This document shows, piece by piece, positions 15,203 through 23,826 of a stretch of 32,962 bases of DNA (positions are counted from its first letter, which is position 1; each line of letters opens with the position of its first letter). The position numbers and the translations under genes are program-made. Below the pieces are notes generated by a model. It was not told the origin of the DNA and did not search any database. It saw only the letters and a program-made list of their open reading frames with translations. The stretch is from Spirochaetaceae bacterium (GTDB lineage: Bacteria; Spirochaetota; Spirochaetia; SZUA-6; Bin103), in the NCBI GenBank assembly GCA_028821475.1, contig JAPPGB010000134.1, forward strand, positions 1 through 32,962, written 5' to 3'.

Positions 15203-16183
15203 ATGCTTGAGCTCGCCCCTCGAAATCGCACGATCACATGCACAGCGGCGGAACGGGAGCAACTCGTACACCGCGTCTTGCGACTGGATCACCCTGTCTC
15301 GCGTCGTGAGGTGGCAGGGCGGATTGTCGGCGGCGACATCTTCTCCGTCGCCCGGTACCTGCCCTCCTCGGTCGTCGACCTGCTGATCCTCGATCCTCCA
15401 TACAACATCACCAAGCAATACGGCGGGAGCACTTTCAGGAAGAGACCGGCAGACGAGTATCGCGACTGGTTTCAGGGTCTGATCGACCTGCTGATGCCAC
15501 TGATGAAGCCGGACGCGACACTGTATGTGTGCTCGGACTGGAGCACGTCGACGGTGATCTTTCCGATCCTGGAGACCTCCTTCCAGGTGAGGAACCGAAT
15601 CACCTGGGAACGCGACAAGGGCCGCGGCGCGAAGCGCAACTGGAAGAACAACACAGAAGACATCTGGTTCTGCACCCGGTCGGACCGCTTCCACTTCGAC
15701 CTGGGAGCGGTGAAACTGAAGCGCCGGGTGCTGGCACCCTACCGCGTGAACGGAGAGCCGAAGGACTGGTCTGAGGACCAGGATGGCAGATTCCGCCTGA
15801 CCCACCCTTCCAACATCTGGACCGACATCACCGTGCCGTTCTGGTCGATGCCGGAGAACACCGACCATCCGACTCAGAAGCCGGAGAAACTGATGGCGAA
15901 GCTGATCCTGGCGAGTTCCAAGCCCGGCGACAGCGTGTTCGACCCGTTTCTCGGCAGCGGTACCACCGCGGTCGTAGCGGAAAAGCTGTCGCGCCGCTGG
16001 TGCGGCGTCGAGATCGATGCCGAGTACCAGTGCCTGGCACTCAAGCGCCTCGCGGCCGCCAAGACCGATCCATCGATCCAGGGCTACGCCGACGGCGTGT
16101 TCTGGGACCGTAACGCACTCCCCGCCCGCACGCCGCTCGGCGTGGCGCACAACAACAACGGCCAGTCGGATCTGTTTTCATGA
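15203..16183 (+). CDS. Site-specific DNA methyltransferase (N4/N6, beta class) of a restriction-modification pair
   Basis: This 326-residue S-adenosylmethionine-dependent enzyme methylates an exocyclic amino group of DNA. The catalytic motif LILDPPYN (DPPY at 64-67) comes before the target-recognition part, and the SAM-binding motif FDPFLGSGTT (247-255) comes near the C-terminus. That order defines the beta class. Other family features are ITWERDKGRGAKRNWKNNTEDIWF, RVLAPYRVNGEPKDW and FWSMPENTDHPTQKPEKL. The ATG at 15203 begins LELAPRNRTI, as in relatives; upstream starts would add residues encoded by the promoter region. The stop overlaps the next gene by 4 bases (ATGA), tying it to the PLD-fold nuclease. 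It should protect the host DNA from that nuclease. The recognition sequence cannot be inferred. Confidence 0.88.
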   Translation: MLELAPRNRTITCTAAEREQLVHRVLRLDHPVSRREVAGRIVGGDIFSVARYLPSSVVDLLILDPPYNITKQYGGSTFRKRPADEYRDWFQGLIDLLMPLMKPDATLYVCSDWSTSTVIFPILETSFQVRNRITWERDKGRGAKRNWKNNTEDIWFCTRSDRFHFDLGAVKLKRRVLAPYRVNGEPKDWSEDQDGRFRLTHPSNIWTDITVPFWSMPENTDHPTQKPEKLMAKLILASSKPGDSVFDPFLGSGTTAVVAEKLSRRWCGVEIDAEYQCLALKRLAAAKTDPSIQGYADGVFWDRNALPARTPLGVAHNNNGQSDLFS

Positions 16184-17379
16184 AGTCGCAAGCACAACCG
16201 CGCTCTTTTCGTTTGGTCGACCGTGGGTGGGCCGCGGAGTTGATCGATGGCGCACGCGAGGTGCCGGGGGAACTCAGGATCGTCTGTCCGTTCATCAAGG
16301 AACGTGCTCTCGACCGCCTGCTGCAACTGGGTTCCAGGGACATCCGCGTTATCACCCGATTCAACCTAGCTGACTTCGCTGACGGAGTAAGCGACATCGC
16401 GGCGTTGCGGAACCTGCTACGCGCCGGGGCGGCGGTCCGGGGGATACGCAACCTCCATGCGAAGCTCTATCTGTTCGGCGAGCACCGGGCGATCGTAGCT
16501 TCGGCGAATCTCACCGAGGCAGGTCTCCGGCACAACTCGGAGCTCGGCGTGGTAACCAACGACGCTTCGGAGGTTCGAGAGTGCCGGGGTTACTTCGATG
16601 ACCTGTGGAGCCGAGGTGGCGACAATCTTCGTCGTGACCAACTCGATTTGTGGGACGGACAAATCAAGCGCCACCTTGTGTCGGGATGGACCGAGACAAC
16701 AGGCGCGCTTGATGACTTCGGGGTTGACGCCGGTCTCGACGACGTGCCACGCGTCTGGATCACAGCAACTTTCGAGGATGTGCCACAGGCGTTCGTAAAG
16801 CTCCTCGGTGAGAGTAGTAATCGAGCCGCTCTGTCACTATCCACAGTCGAGGGAATCGTTCGGTCTTGTTGTCATTGGGCCGTTGGCTATCCAGCGAAGA
16901 AGCGACCCAGGAGCGTGGAGGATGGGGCGGCGATGTTCATCTCACGGCTTGTCGAGGGATCCGATTCACGTGTTTTCGGCGTGGCCACCGCAATGAAGCA
17001 CGTCCCGGGTCGCGATGATGCCACCGAGCATGACATCGAGCTCCGCCCGTGGAAGGAAAACTGGCCCCGTTACATTCGCATCCATCATCCTGAATTCGTT
17101 GCCGGCACGTTGGCTAACGGCATATCGCTCTCCGAGTTGATGGACAGTCTGGGAGCCGATTCGTTCGCTTCCACCAAGCGGAACAAGGAACGTGGTCACG
17201 GCAACCAGAATCCCCGACGCGCGCTTATGCAACAGCCCGCCGTGAAGCTGTCCGAGAACGGCTACGCATGGCTCAATGAACGGCTCCAGAAGGCATTCAA
17301 GGAGCATGGCAGGGTGCCTGCCTCTGAGTTGAGGAAACTGGACCAACCGGGACTCGCGCCAGACTGGCGATCCGAATAA
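16180..17379 (+). CDS. Phospholipase-D-fold nuclease, likely restriction endonuclease
   Basis: This 399-residue protein has an N-terminal PLD-like nuclease domain. It shows the motif HAKLYLFGEHRAIVASANLT, with His93, Lys95, Ser108 and Asn110 in the HxK...SxN pattern of single-motif PLD nucleases. Such proteins dimerise to form one active site, as in BfiI. Residues 33-60 (RIVCPFIKERALDRLL...IRVITRF) are the preceding strands of the fold. The C-terminal 250 residues have no motif I recognise and may recognise the DNA target. The ATG overlaps the methyltransferase stop (ATGA), so both are made together, as expected for a restriction-modification system. PLD-fold restriction enzymes are less common than PD-(D/E)XK ones. 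The role is inferred from fold and context. Confidence 0.75.
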   Translation: MKSQAQPRSFRLVDRGWAAELIDGAREVPGELRIVCPFIKERALDRLLQLGSRDIRVITRFNLADFADGVSDIAALRNLLRAGAAVRGIRNLHAKLYLFGEHRAIVASANLTEAGLRHNSELGVVTNDASEVRECRGYFDDLWSRGGDNLRRDQLDLWDGQIKRHLVSGWTETTGALDDFGVDAGLDDVPRVWITATFEDVPQAFVKLLGESSNRAALSLSTVEGIVRSCCHWAVGYPAKKRPRSVEDGAAMFISRLVEGSDSRVFGVATAMKHVPGRDDATEHDIELRPWKENWPRYIRIHHPEFVAGTLANGISLSELMDSLGADSFASTKRNKERGHGNQNPRRALMQQPAVKLSENGYAWLNERLQKAFKEHGRVPASELRKLDQPGLAPDWRSE

Positions 17380-17546
17380 CGTGGTTGACGGCAGGCACCG
17401 AAGAGCGGTCCGGCGCCTTACCGCCCGTCGCGGCAGTGCCTTGACGGTGCGGCCACGGGATAGCCGACTTTCGCAACTGATTAGAGTAGAGGAAGAGGAT
17501 CGGGAAGCCGTACCGGATGGATAGCGGCGTTGTTAGGTCGGTCTGC

Positions 17547-17552
17547 TATGAT
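17547..17552 (+). promoter_or_regulatory. Possible -10 box before the type IIG gene
   Basis: TATGAT (one mismatch from TATAAT) lies 43 bases before the ATG at 17596, in the 216-base gap after the PLD nuclease gene. No good -35 element is visible at the usual spacing. It suggests, weakly, that the type IIG gene has its own promoter. Confidence 0.25.
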
Positions 17553-17595
17553 GGCACACCAAGTCGAATCCAAAGCCTCCGCTGAAGGGACCATC

Positions 17596-20500
17596 ATGAA
17601 GGGCCAGCTATTCACTCAGTTCTTTCTCACCGACGGTATTCGCACGACTCCTGAGTGGGACGCCGCGGCCCCGAAGCTCGCCGACCTTCGCCGTGAACTG
17701 GGGAGCGTGCACGAGCGGTTCGTGGCGTTGCGGCAGCCGAATGAGGCGGTGACCGAGCACGCCTTGATTCGGCCCATCATGGAACTGCTCGGTTGGAGTG
17801 AGTACTTGCCGCAGCAGGCGGCCGCCGGTCACGAGGATGTCCCTGACCATTTGCTGTTCGCTGACGCGGCGGCCAAAGCGCGCGCTACCGCTCGGGGAAA
17901 TTCGGACGAGCGCTTTCAGGACGCCCTGATCGTGCAGGAGAGCAAACGGTTCGGGCTCGCGCTCGATCAACGCGACCGGACCGACGGGCATCGCGCCGGC
18001 ACTCCGCACGGCCAGATGCTGCGCTACCTGACGACCGCCGACGTCGCCTCCGAGGGGCGCATCCGGTTCGGCATCCTCACCAACGGCAGCGTGTGGCGGT
18101 TGTACGACCGGCGCGCACGCCCGCGGGCAAGCGGGTTCTTCGAGGCCGACCTCGCCGATCTGCTCCAGGCGGGCAACGAGGATGGCCTGCGCGCTTTCCT
18201 TCTGTTGTTCGGTCGCGACTCGTTTACCCTGCAAGGAACGGCGACCACGACCTTCCTCGAAGCCGCCCTCGCGGAAGGCCGGCGCTACGAGGAGTCGGTC
18301 GCACAGGATCTCTCCATGGTAGTGTTCGAGCGGGTCTTCCCTCGGTTGGTGGGGGCGATCTCAGACGCCACCGGGGCCGCCGAGGACCAGAACCTGGCCG
18401 AAGCTCGTTCGGCGGCACTCATCTTCCTGTATCGGCTGTTGTTCTTGCTGTACGCCGAGGATCGCGGGCTGCTGCCCGTCAATGACACCAGGTACGACGA
18501 CTACGGCTTGCGCAAGCGGGTGCGCGAGGACGTGGCGCGCCGCATGGCCGAGGAAGACGCGTTCTCCGCGACGGCCGGACACTACTACAACCGTCTGACC
18601 GAGCTGTTCCGCCAAATCCACCAGGGCGACATGTCGATCGGTCTGCCACCCTACAACGGAGGCCTGTTCGCACCCGATGCGGCACCGATCCTGGAGCGTA
18701 TCCGGCTGCCCGACACGGTAGTCGCGAAGATCATCTACGACCTCAGCCACACCGCCGCGCGAGCACCGGAGAACGGGTTCCGGAGCTTCGTCAACTATCG
18801 CGACATGTCGGTGCAGCAACTAGGCTCCATCTACGAGCGCCTGCTGGAGCGGGAACCATCCCGCGCCCCCGATGGCTCGGTTGAGATTCGGCTCGACGCG
18901 TACGCCCGGAAGGACAGCGGCAGCTTCTATACACCGCAAGAGTTGGTGGACCTGGTCATCGACCAGACCCTGAAACCACTCGCGGAGGAGCGGCTGCGGG
19001 CATTCGAGGCCCGGGCGCGTGAACTGGCTGGAGATCGGCGCTCCAAAGCCGAGCGGAGGGAGGAACTGGCGCGCGTCGACCCCGCGGAAGCGGTGCTTCG
19101 GCTCAAGGTGCTGGATCCCGCGATGGGTAGCGGTCACTTCCTGGTCACCGCGGTGGACTTCCTGTCGGACTACATCGCGGAACTGATCGAGTACGTACCC
19201 GGCGTGCCGCGGTGGCTGGAGGGCGAGTACGAGTCGCCGCTGGTGGCGCGGATCGCGGAGACTCGGCGCGGAATCCTGCTTCGGGCGCAGGACGGCAACT
19301 GGATCATCGACGTGGCTCAACTCACCGACCAGGCAATTGTCCGGCGTATGGTGCTCAAGCGCTGCATCTACGGCGTCGACAAGAACCGCCTGACCGTGGA
19401 GCTGGCGAAGGTCTCCCTATGGTTGCACAGCTTCACCGTGGGTGCACCGCTGTCGTTCCTCGACCATCACCTCAGGTGCGGCGATTCGCTGGTTGGCATC
19501 CGCGTGCGGGATGCGATCCGGGAGCTGGATCGGCTCGGTGGATTGTTTGCCGCATCGGCGATGGCAGGAGCGGAGGTCGCGGCCGAGGGGATGGCGCGGA
19601 TCGAGGAGATGTCCGATGCCGACGTGGTGGAGGTGCACGAGTCGGCTACCGTGTTCCACGACGTGGAGGCGACCACGGCCGACCTGAGAGGTTTGCTTGA
19701 CTGCCTGTGCGGGCTGCAGTGGATGACCGCCGGCATGAAACACAAAGCGCGCTCCCAATACGAGACGCCGCTTGCCGAAGCGCTCAGCCACAACCCGACC
19801 GATGCATACCGGATTCTGGCGCACGGGCCGGATTCATTCCTCCGCGGCGACGCTGGCGCCGATCCCGATCGCTTGGCGACGCTACGTACGCGCTGGCAGG
19901 AAGCCCGGGCCATCGCGAGGCAAGAGGAATTCCTGCACTGGGAGGCCGCCTTCCCCGGGGTGTGGCGGGACTGGCAGAGTGGTCGGCCCGAGGGAGGCTT
20001 CGACGCGGTGATCGGCAATCCTCCCTGGGACCGCATCAAGCTGCAGGAAGTGGAGTGGTTCGCGACACGCGCGTCGGACATCGCGCACGCCACCACCGCC
20101 GCTGCACGGCGGGCTGCCATCCGCCGGTTGCGTGAGCGGGGCGAGCCGCTGGCGGCCCAATTTGACGCTGCCAAGGAGCGCGCCGACCAGCTCGGCCGCG
20201 TGGTCCGTGCGTGTGGAGCCTTCCCGTTGCTGGGTGGCGGCGACATCAACCTCTACTCGCTGTTCGTCGAACGCGCCATGAGCCTGATCAAGCCGGACGG
20301 ACTGGTAGGACTCCTCACCCCGTCCGGAATCTACGCCGACAAGACCGCCGCCCGCTTCTTCCAGAGCCTCTCCACCACCGGCAGAATCGGCGGCCTGTTC
20401 GACTTCGAGAACCGCCGCCTTGGAACCGACTTGCCACCGTTCTTCCCGGATGTCGATTCGCGGTTCAAGTTCTGCGCCCTGGTGTTCGGCGGCGAGGAAC

Positions 20501-21639
20501 GCCGATTCGACCAAACCATGTGCGCCTTCTTCCTGTACGACACCCGGGAGGTGGATGACCCGCAGCGTTGCTTCCCGCTGACGCCGAGCGACTTCTCCCG
20601 CGTCAACCCGAACACCGGCACCGCGCCGGTGTTCCGCACCCGCCGAGACGCCGACATTACGCGTCGCATCTACGAGACCCATTCGGTGCTCGTAGACCGC
20701 TCAGGCACCGAGGAACGCCGCGCTTGGCCGGTGCGCTACCATCGGATGTTTGACATGACCAATGATTCCGGTCTCTTCCGGACCGCGGCGCAACTCGACG
20801 CCGACGGGTTCTACCGCGTCACGGGCAACCGATGGAAGAAGGGTGACGAATTGTACCTTCCGCTGTATGAGGGAAAGATGGTACAGGCGTTCGACCACCG
20901 CGCCGCTAGCATCACCGTCAACCGTAGCAACCTGAACAGGCCCGCCCAACCACGAGTGGCCACCGCGCAGCAGCACACCGATCCCGAGTGGCTTCCGACC
21001 CCCCAGTTCTGGGTTCGAGCCGATGCGTGTGATTGGCCAGCCAATCTCGGTTGGGCCGTAGCATTCAAGGATGTCACCGCTCCGACGAATGTACGCACCA
21101 TGATCGCGAGTCTGGTGCCCTGCGCTGGCTTCAGTAACACGTTGCCGTTGCTCTTGCCACTTCCCAAAGAATCGAATGCTTACCGTGAGCACGTCTGGCT
21201 TCTCGCTGCCTGCCTCAATTCCACCGCATACGATTTCGTTGCCCGTCAGAAAGTTCAAGGGCAACACCTAAATTGGTTCGTCGTGGAACAGCTCCCTGTC
21301 GTCGCCCAACCTGAATACAATCGACGCTTCGGCGGAACGACCGCCCGAAATCTGGTCCGCGACCACTTACTGCAGCTCGCCTACACCGCTCACGACATGG
21401 CGCCCCTCGCGCGGGATCTGGACTATGACGGGCCCCCGGTCACGTGGAACCCTGAGCAGCGACGCCACCTCCGTGCGCGGCTCGACGCCCTCTATTTCCA
21501 CCTTTATGGCCTGTCCCGCAAGGAAGCCTCCTACGTCCTGGACACTTTCCCTATCGCCCGTCGCCGTGACCAAGCCGCCTACGGCACCTATGAGCAGCGC
21601 ATCTTCTCGATTCACACGATCAAGAATCAAGCTCTGTGA
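17596..21639 (+). CDS. Eco57I-like type IIG restriction-modification enzyme
   Basis: This 1347-residue protein joins nuclease, methyltransferase and target recognition. The N-terminal region has a PD-(D/E)XK-like site: HALIRPIMELLGW, then PDHLLF (Pro83-Asp84) and VQESKR (Glu115, Lys117). The methyltransferase core has FYTPQELVDLVID, motif I VLDPAMGSGHFLV from Asp507, IYGVDKN and motif IV VIGNPPWDRIKL from Asn808 (gamma class, adenine N6). The C-terminal 350 residues carry target-recognition-like sequence and finish with RLDALYFHLYGLSRKEASYVLDTFP, typical of these enzymes. The ATG 17596 has GAAGGGA upstream; a TTG at 17530 is less likely. BREX PglX and DISARM methyltransferases look similar, but their partner genes are absent here. 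The last 273 bases overlap the SIR2 gene on the other strand. Confidence 0.85.
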   Translation: MKGQLFTQFFLTDGIRTTPEWDAAAPKLADLRRELGSVHERFVALRQPNEAVTEHALIRPIMELLGWSEYLPQQAAAGHEDVPDHLLFADAAAKARATARGNSDERFQDALIVQESKRFGLALDQRDRTDGHRAGTPHGQMLRYLTTADVASEGRIRFGILTNGSVWRLYDRRARPRASGFFEADLADLLQAGNEDGLRAFLLLFGRDSFTLQGTATTTFLEAALAEGRRYEESVAQDLSMVVFERVFPRLVGAISDATGAAEDQNLAEARSAALIFLYRLLFLLYAEDRGLLPVNDTRYDDYGLRKRVREDVARRMAEEDAFSATAGHYYNRLTELFRQIHQGDMSIGLPPYNGGLFAPDAAPILERIRLPDTVVAKIIYDLSHTAARAPENGFRSFVNYRDMSVQQLGSIYERLLEREPSRAPDGSVEIRLDAYARKDSGSFYTPQELVDLVIDQTLKPLAEERLRAFEARARELAGDRRSKAERREELARVDPAEAVLRLKVLDPAMGSGHFLVTAVDFLSDYIAELIEYVPGVPRWLEGEYESPLVARIAETRRGILLRAQDGNWIIDVAQLTDQAIVRRMVLKRCIYGVDKNRLTVELAKVSLWLHSFTVGAPLSFLDHHLRCGDSLVGIRVRDAIRELDRLGGLFAASAMAGAEVAAEGMARIEEMSDADVVEVHESATVFHDVEATTADLRGLLDCLCGLQWMTAGMKHKARSQYETPLAEALSHNPTDAYRILAHGPDSFLRGDAGADPDRLATLRTRWQEARAIARQEEFLHWEAAFPGVWRDWQSGRPEGGFDAVIGNPPWDRIKLQEVEWFATRASDIAHATTAAARRAAIRRLRERGEPLAAQFDAAKERADQLGRVVRACGAFPLLGGGDINLYSLFVERAMSLIKPDGLVGLLTPSGIYADKTAARFFQSLSTTGRIGGLFDFENRRLGTDLPPFFPDVDSRFKFCALVFGGEERRFDQTMCAFFLYDTREVDDPQRCFPLTPSDFSRVNPNTGTAPVFRTRRDADITRRIYETHSVLVDRSGTEERRAWPVRYHRMFDMTNDSGLFRTAAQLDADGFYRVTGNRWKKGDELYLPLYEGKMVQAFDHRAASITVNRSNLNRPAQPRVATAQQHTDPEWLPTPQFWVRADACDWPANLGWAVAFKDVTAPTNVRTMIASLVPCAGFSNTLPLLLPLPKESNAYREHVWLLAACLNSTAYDFVARQKVQGQHLNWFVVEQLPVVAQPEYNRRFGGTTARNLVRDHLLQLAYTAHDMAPLARDLDYDGPPVTWNPEQRRHLRARLDALYFHLYGLSRKEASYVLDTFPIARRRDQAAYGTYEQRIFSIHTIKNQAL

Positions 21640-23826
21640 TACAAAGTAGAAGTGTTCAGCATCACGAAGTCCGGGAACTTCGTAATCCCCTGACCTTAGG
21701 TTACTGAGAAGCATCGACACTTCAGCTTCCGCTTCTACTTGAAGCTCCGACCGATAGGTACCACGATCCACGCGTGCCGTGTGTATTTCGACCTTGGTCT
21801 GCTCGACATTACCGATGTCCGCCGAGCCAAATCCTGGAGATCGTGACATGTCGACCACCTGCAGCCCAAGACTCGCTACTTGCTCTTCAAATGCCGTCCG
21901 GCTGACTCGGTTACCACCGCATATGCGTGAAATGTACTCTCGAAAGGTTCCGACATCTCCGTCGGCTCGCAACCGAATATAACCGTCGAGGAATAGATTC
22001 TGTCGAAAGCTGCCCTTTACCAGCGCCGCGCGTAGCAGATCCAACGAACGCGAACCGCGTTCCTCCACAAAATGTAGGGCCCAGCTGAAATGGGACCAAG
22101 CTTCCCGCAGTAGCTTTGGTGTAGTATACAGCAAAGCGTCTTCGGCGGCTAGCATACGAAATAACTCATACGCGTGCGCGTGGTTGTGACAGCCGAGTGC
22201 GATCCGTGGGAGGATAACACTAGAGTCGCACAACCACAGCGTCTTGTGAAATATCTCTCGGCGCGTCTCACCGCAAGTCGGATCTAAACCAAGTAAGTGA
22301 TAAAGAAAGTACCCCTGCGACACCGAGGCAAGGTACCGCTTCTGTTGTTCGTTAGGCTCCACAAGGAACTCGTGCATCGCCTCGATGAACGCACCACGAA
22401 GCGGAGCTTCCTGTAGATATGCCGCTTGGTCCGCCACGTTCGCGAATACATCCGAAAGCTCGTGCGCACGGGGCGATTGATCGGAGAACACCTTGTTCGC
22501 GATCGTGGTTCCTCGGTCGGCGAAGCTGGAGACGATTGCCCTCTCGGCGAGAAGCTCGCACTGGTTCAGCTCGGACTCGTTGATATTGGAGAAGGATCTA
22601 GCAAGGGTAATGCGAAATTGGCCGTATGCTTGATCCAGCTCTATCTCACGCACCCGCTGAAATTCGGCGACTGTAGACCGTCCTTCGTCCGTGAGAGACA
22701 CCACATTGTCTGCGGTCAAGACGTGGCCGCTCGCGGAGAGTTGCGCTAAGGCGTCAGATATATGACCCTCGTAGCCGTCTCTTTGGCGCAACACTGCGTT
22801 CAACATGGGCAGCTCGCCGAGTTTGGTGACTTGCGTGCACTCTAACGGAGATGCGGCAAGTCCTGAGAGGATCAGCGGCGAGAGATAGTCCGTAGCAGTA
22901 ACGCCTTGGAGTCGCCTGTACAAGGAGATCGTCATCGCTGCGGAGGTCACATCTGCAGACTGCGGTGCCGTTGAGGGCGTGCCTGCGTGTCTCCGTCGCG
23001 AGACAATGAAACGATCGGCTGTCCTCAGTAGCCGGAGGAGTTCTGCATGATTACCGTCGTCATTTGGATATTGAACGAGGACTATATTGTACTGTTCGAA
23101 ATAGTCTTTCTCGTCAGCAAGTGTGAATCCAGTGCCGATCATATATATTGGCCGGGTCGGATCGCGTAACGATCTTGCCAACTTAAGAATCAAGCTGATG
23201 TCAGGGTCGTTTAGACTATGTCCAATTATCAACACGTCAAACATCGTGAAGATACGTAGTAAGCCGTCACGATAGTATTGTCCACCGGGTTCGATGTCGA
23301 GACGAGTGTAGTCTTCCGACGTAAGGATAAGTTCTCTCGGGTGGTTAAGGTCTGAGTGCAGCTTTTGGACAACACTACTCACTCCATCACGCCAGACATA
23401 GAAATCCTGTGGTCGGTTCCTGACCACGGCGAAGTGCTGGCCAATTGATGAGAGATGCTTGTGGATTTCGTCGTCATAGTTTGTTGTGAGGTAACAGGCA
23501 AACGGCCAGTTGGCAATTAGTCGGTAGATCGCTCCCGTCGTGGGTTGACTGGGTCTCAACAGAGGCCCAATGAGCTGTACCAACGCCTCTCGACTATTCT
23601 TTAGATCACGCTGGATTTGGCGGAAGAGGTGGGGATAGGTTCTTTCTCGGAGATGTTTATCGTAGGACGCGGGATCAACGTACTCGGGGCGAGTTTGAAG
23701 CTGTTCATATGACTGCCTAGCAAGATCGCTCCATGAAGGGTATCCCATTTCACAAGAGGGACCTGCTCCTACGAGTACCATACACCGGCCGGAGTTGATC
23801 TTTCGGATAAGTTCCTTATCAAACAC
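21367..23826 (-). CDS. SIR2-domain defence protein with winged-helix segment and unknown C-terminal region
   Basis: This 819-residue protein begins with a SIR2-like NAD-binding domain. It shows VLVGAGPSCEMGYPSW (residues 17-32), CYLTTNYDDE with Asn116, QKLHSDL with His157, and IIGHSLNDPDISLIL (201-215). In phage-defence SIR2 proteins these residues serve NAD hydrolysis that starves the infected cell. Residues about 340-385 resemble a winged helix (GHISDALAQLSASGHVLTADNVVSLTDEGR). The remaining 400 residues look mostly helical and match nothing I know; they may sense infection. The GTG at 23826 puts the GAG motif at the usual place. GC is far lower than around it (23 of 60 bases at 23041-23100), pointing to recent transfer. 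The last 90 residues are read from the antisense strand of the type IIG gene, so the C-terminus may be aberrant. Confidence 0.82.
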   Translation of the reverse strand: MFDKELIRKINSGRCMVLVGAGPSCEMGYPSWSDLARQSYEQLQTRPEYVDPASYDKHLRERTYPHLFRQIQRDLKNSREALVQLIGPLLRPSQPTTGAIYRLIANWPFACYLTTNYDDEIHKHLSSIGQHFAVVRNRPQDFYVWRDGVSSVVQKLHSDLNHPRELILTSEDYTRLDIEPGGQYYRDGLLRIFTMFDVLIIGHSLNDPDISLILKLARSLRDPTRPIYMIGTGFTLADEKDYFEQYNIVLVQYPNDDGNHAELLRLLRTADRFIVSRRRHAGTPSTAPQSADVTSAAMTISLYRRLQGVTATDYLSPLILSGLAASPLECTQVTKLGELPMLNAVLRQRDGYEGHISDALAQLSASGHVLTADNVVSLTDEGRSTVAEFQRVREIELDQAYGQFRITLARSFSNINESELNQCELLAERAIVSSFADRGTTIANKVFSDQSPRAHELSDVFANVADQAAYLQEAPLRGAFIEAMHEFLVEPNEQQKRYLASVSQGYFLYHLLGLDPTCGETRREIFHKTLWLCDSSVILPRIALGCHNHAHAYELFRMLAAEDALLYTTPKLLREAWSHFSWALHFVEERGSRSLDLLRAALVKGSFRQNLFLDGYIRLRADGDVGTFREYISRICGGNRVSRTAFEEQVASLGLQVVDMSRSPGFGSADIGNVEQTKVEIHTARVDRGTYRSELQVEAEAEVSMLLSNLRSGDYEVPGLRDAEHFYFVSQSLILDRVNREDALLIGAVGGLVTATGDRESVQDVGGFLAGQAIKVEIEGVEPRTEVASLLRVPRDRGPVIVQIPREGRHVVSGVGELQ

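Noticed and set aside
14978-16150. Minus-strand frame opposite the methyltransferase
   Set aside because: Antisense to a gene with intact DPPY and FxGxG motifs; no motif of its own.
17596-21639. BREX PglX or DISARM methyltransferase
   Set aside because: None of the partner genes (brxL, pglZ, brxC; drmA, drmB) is present, and the N-terminal PD-ExK-like site favours a self-contained type IIG enzyme.
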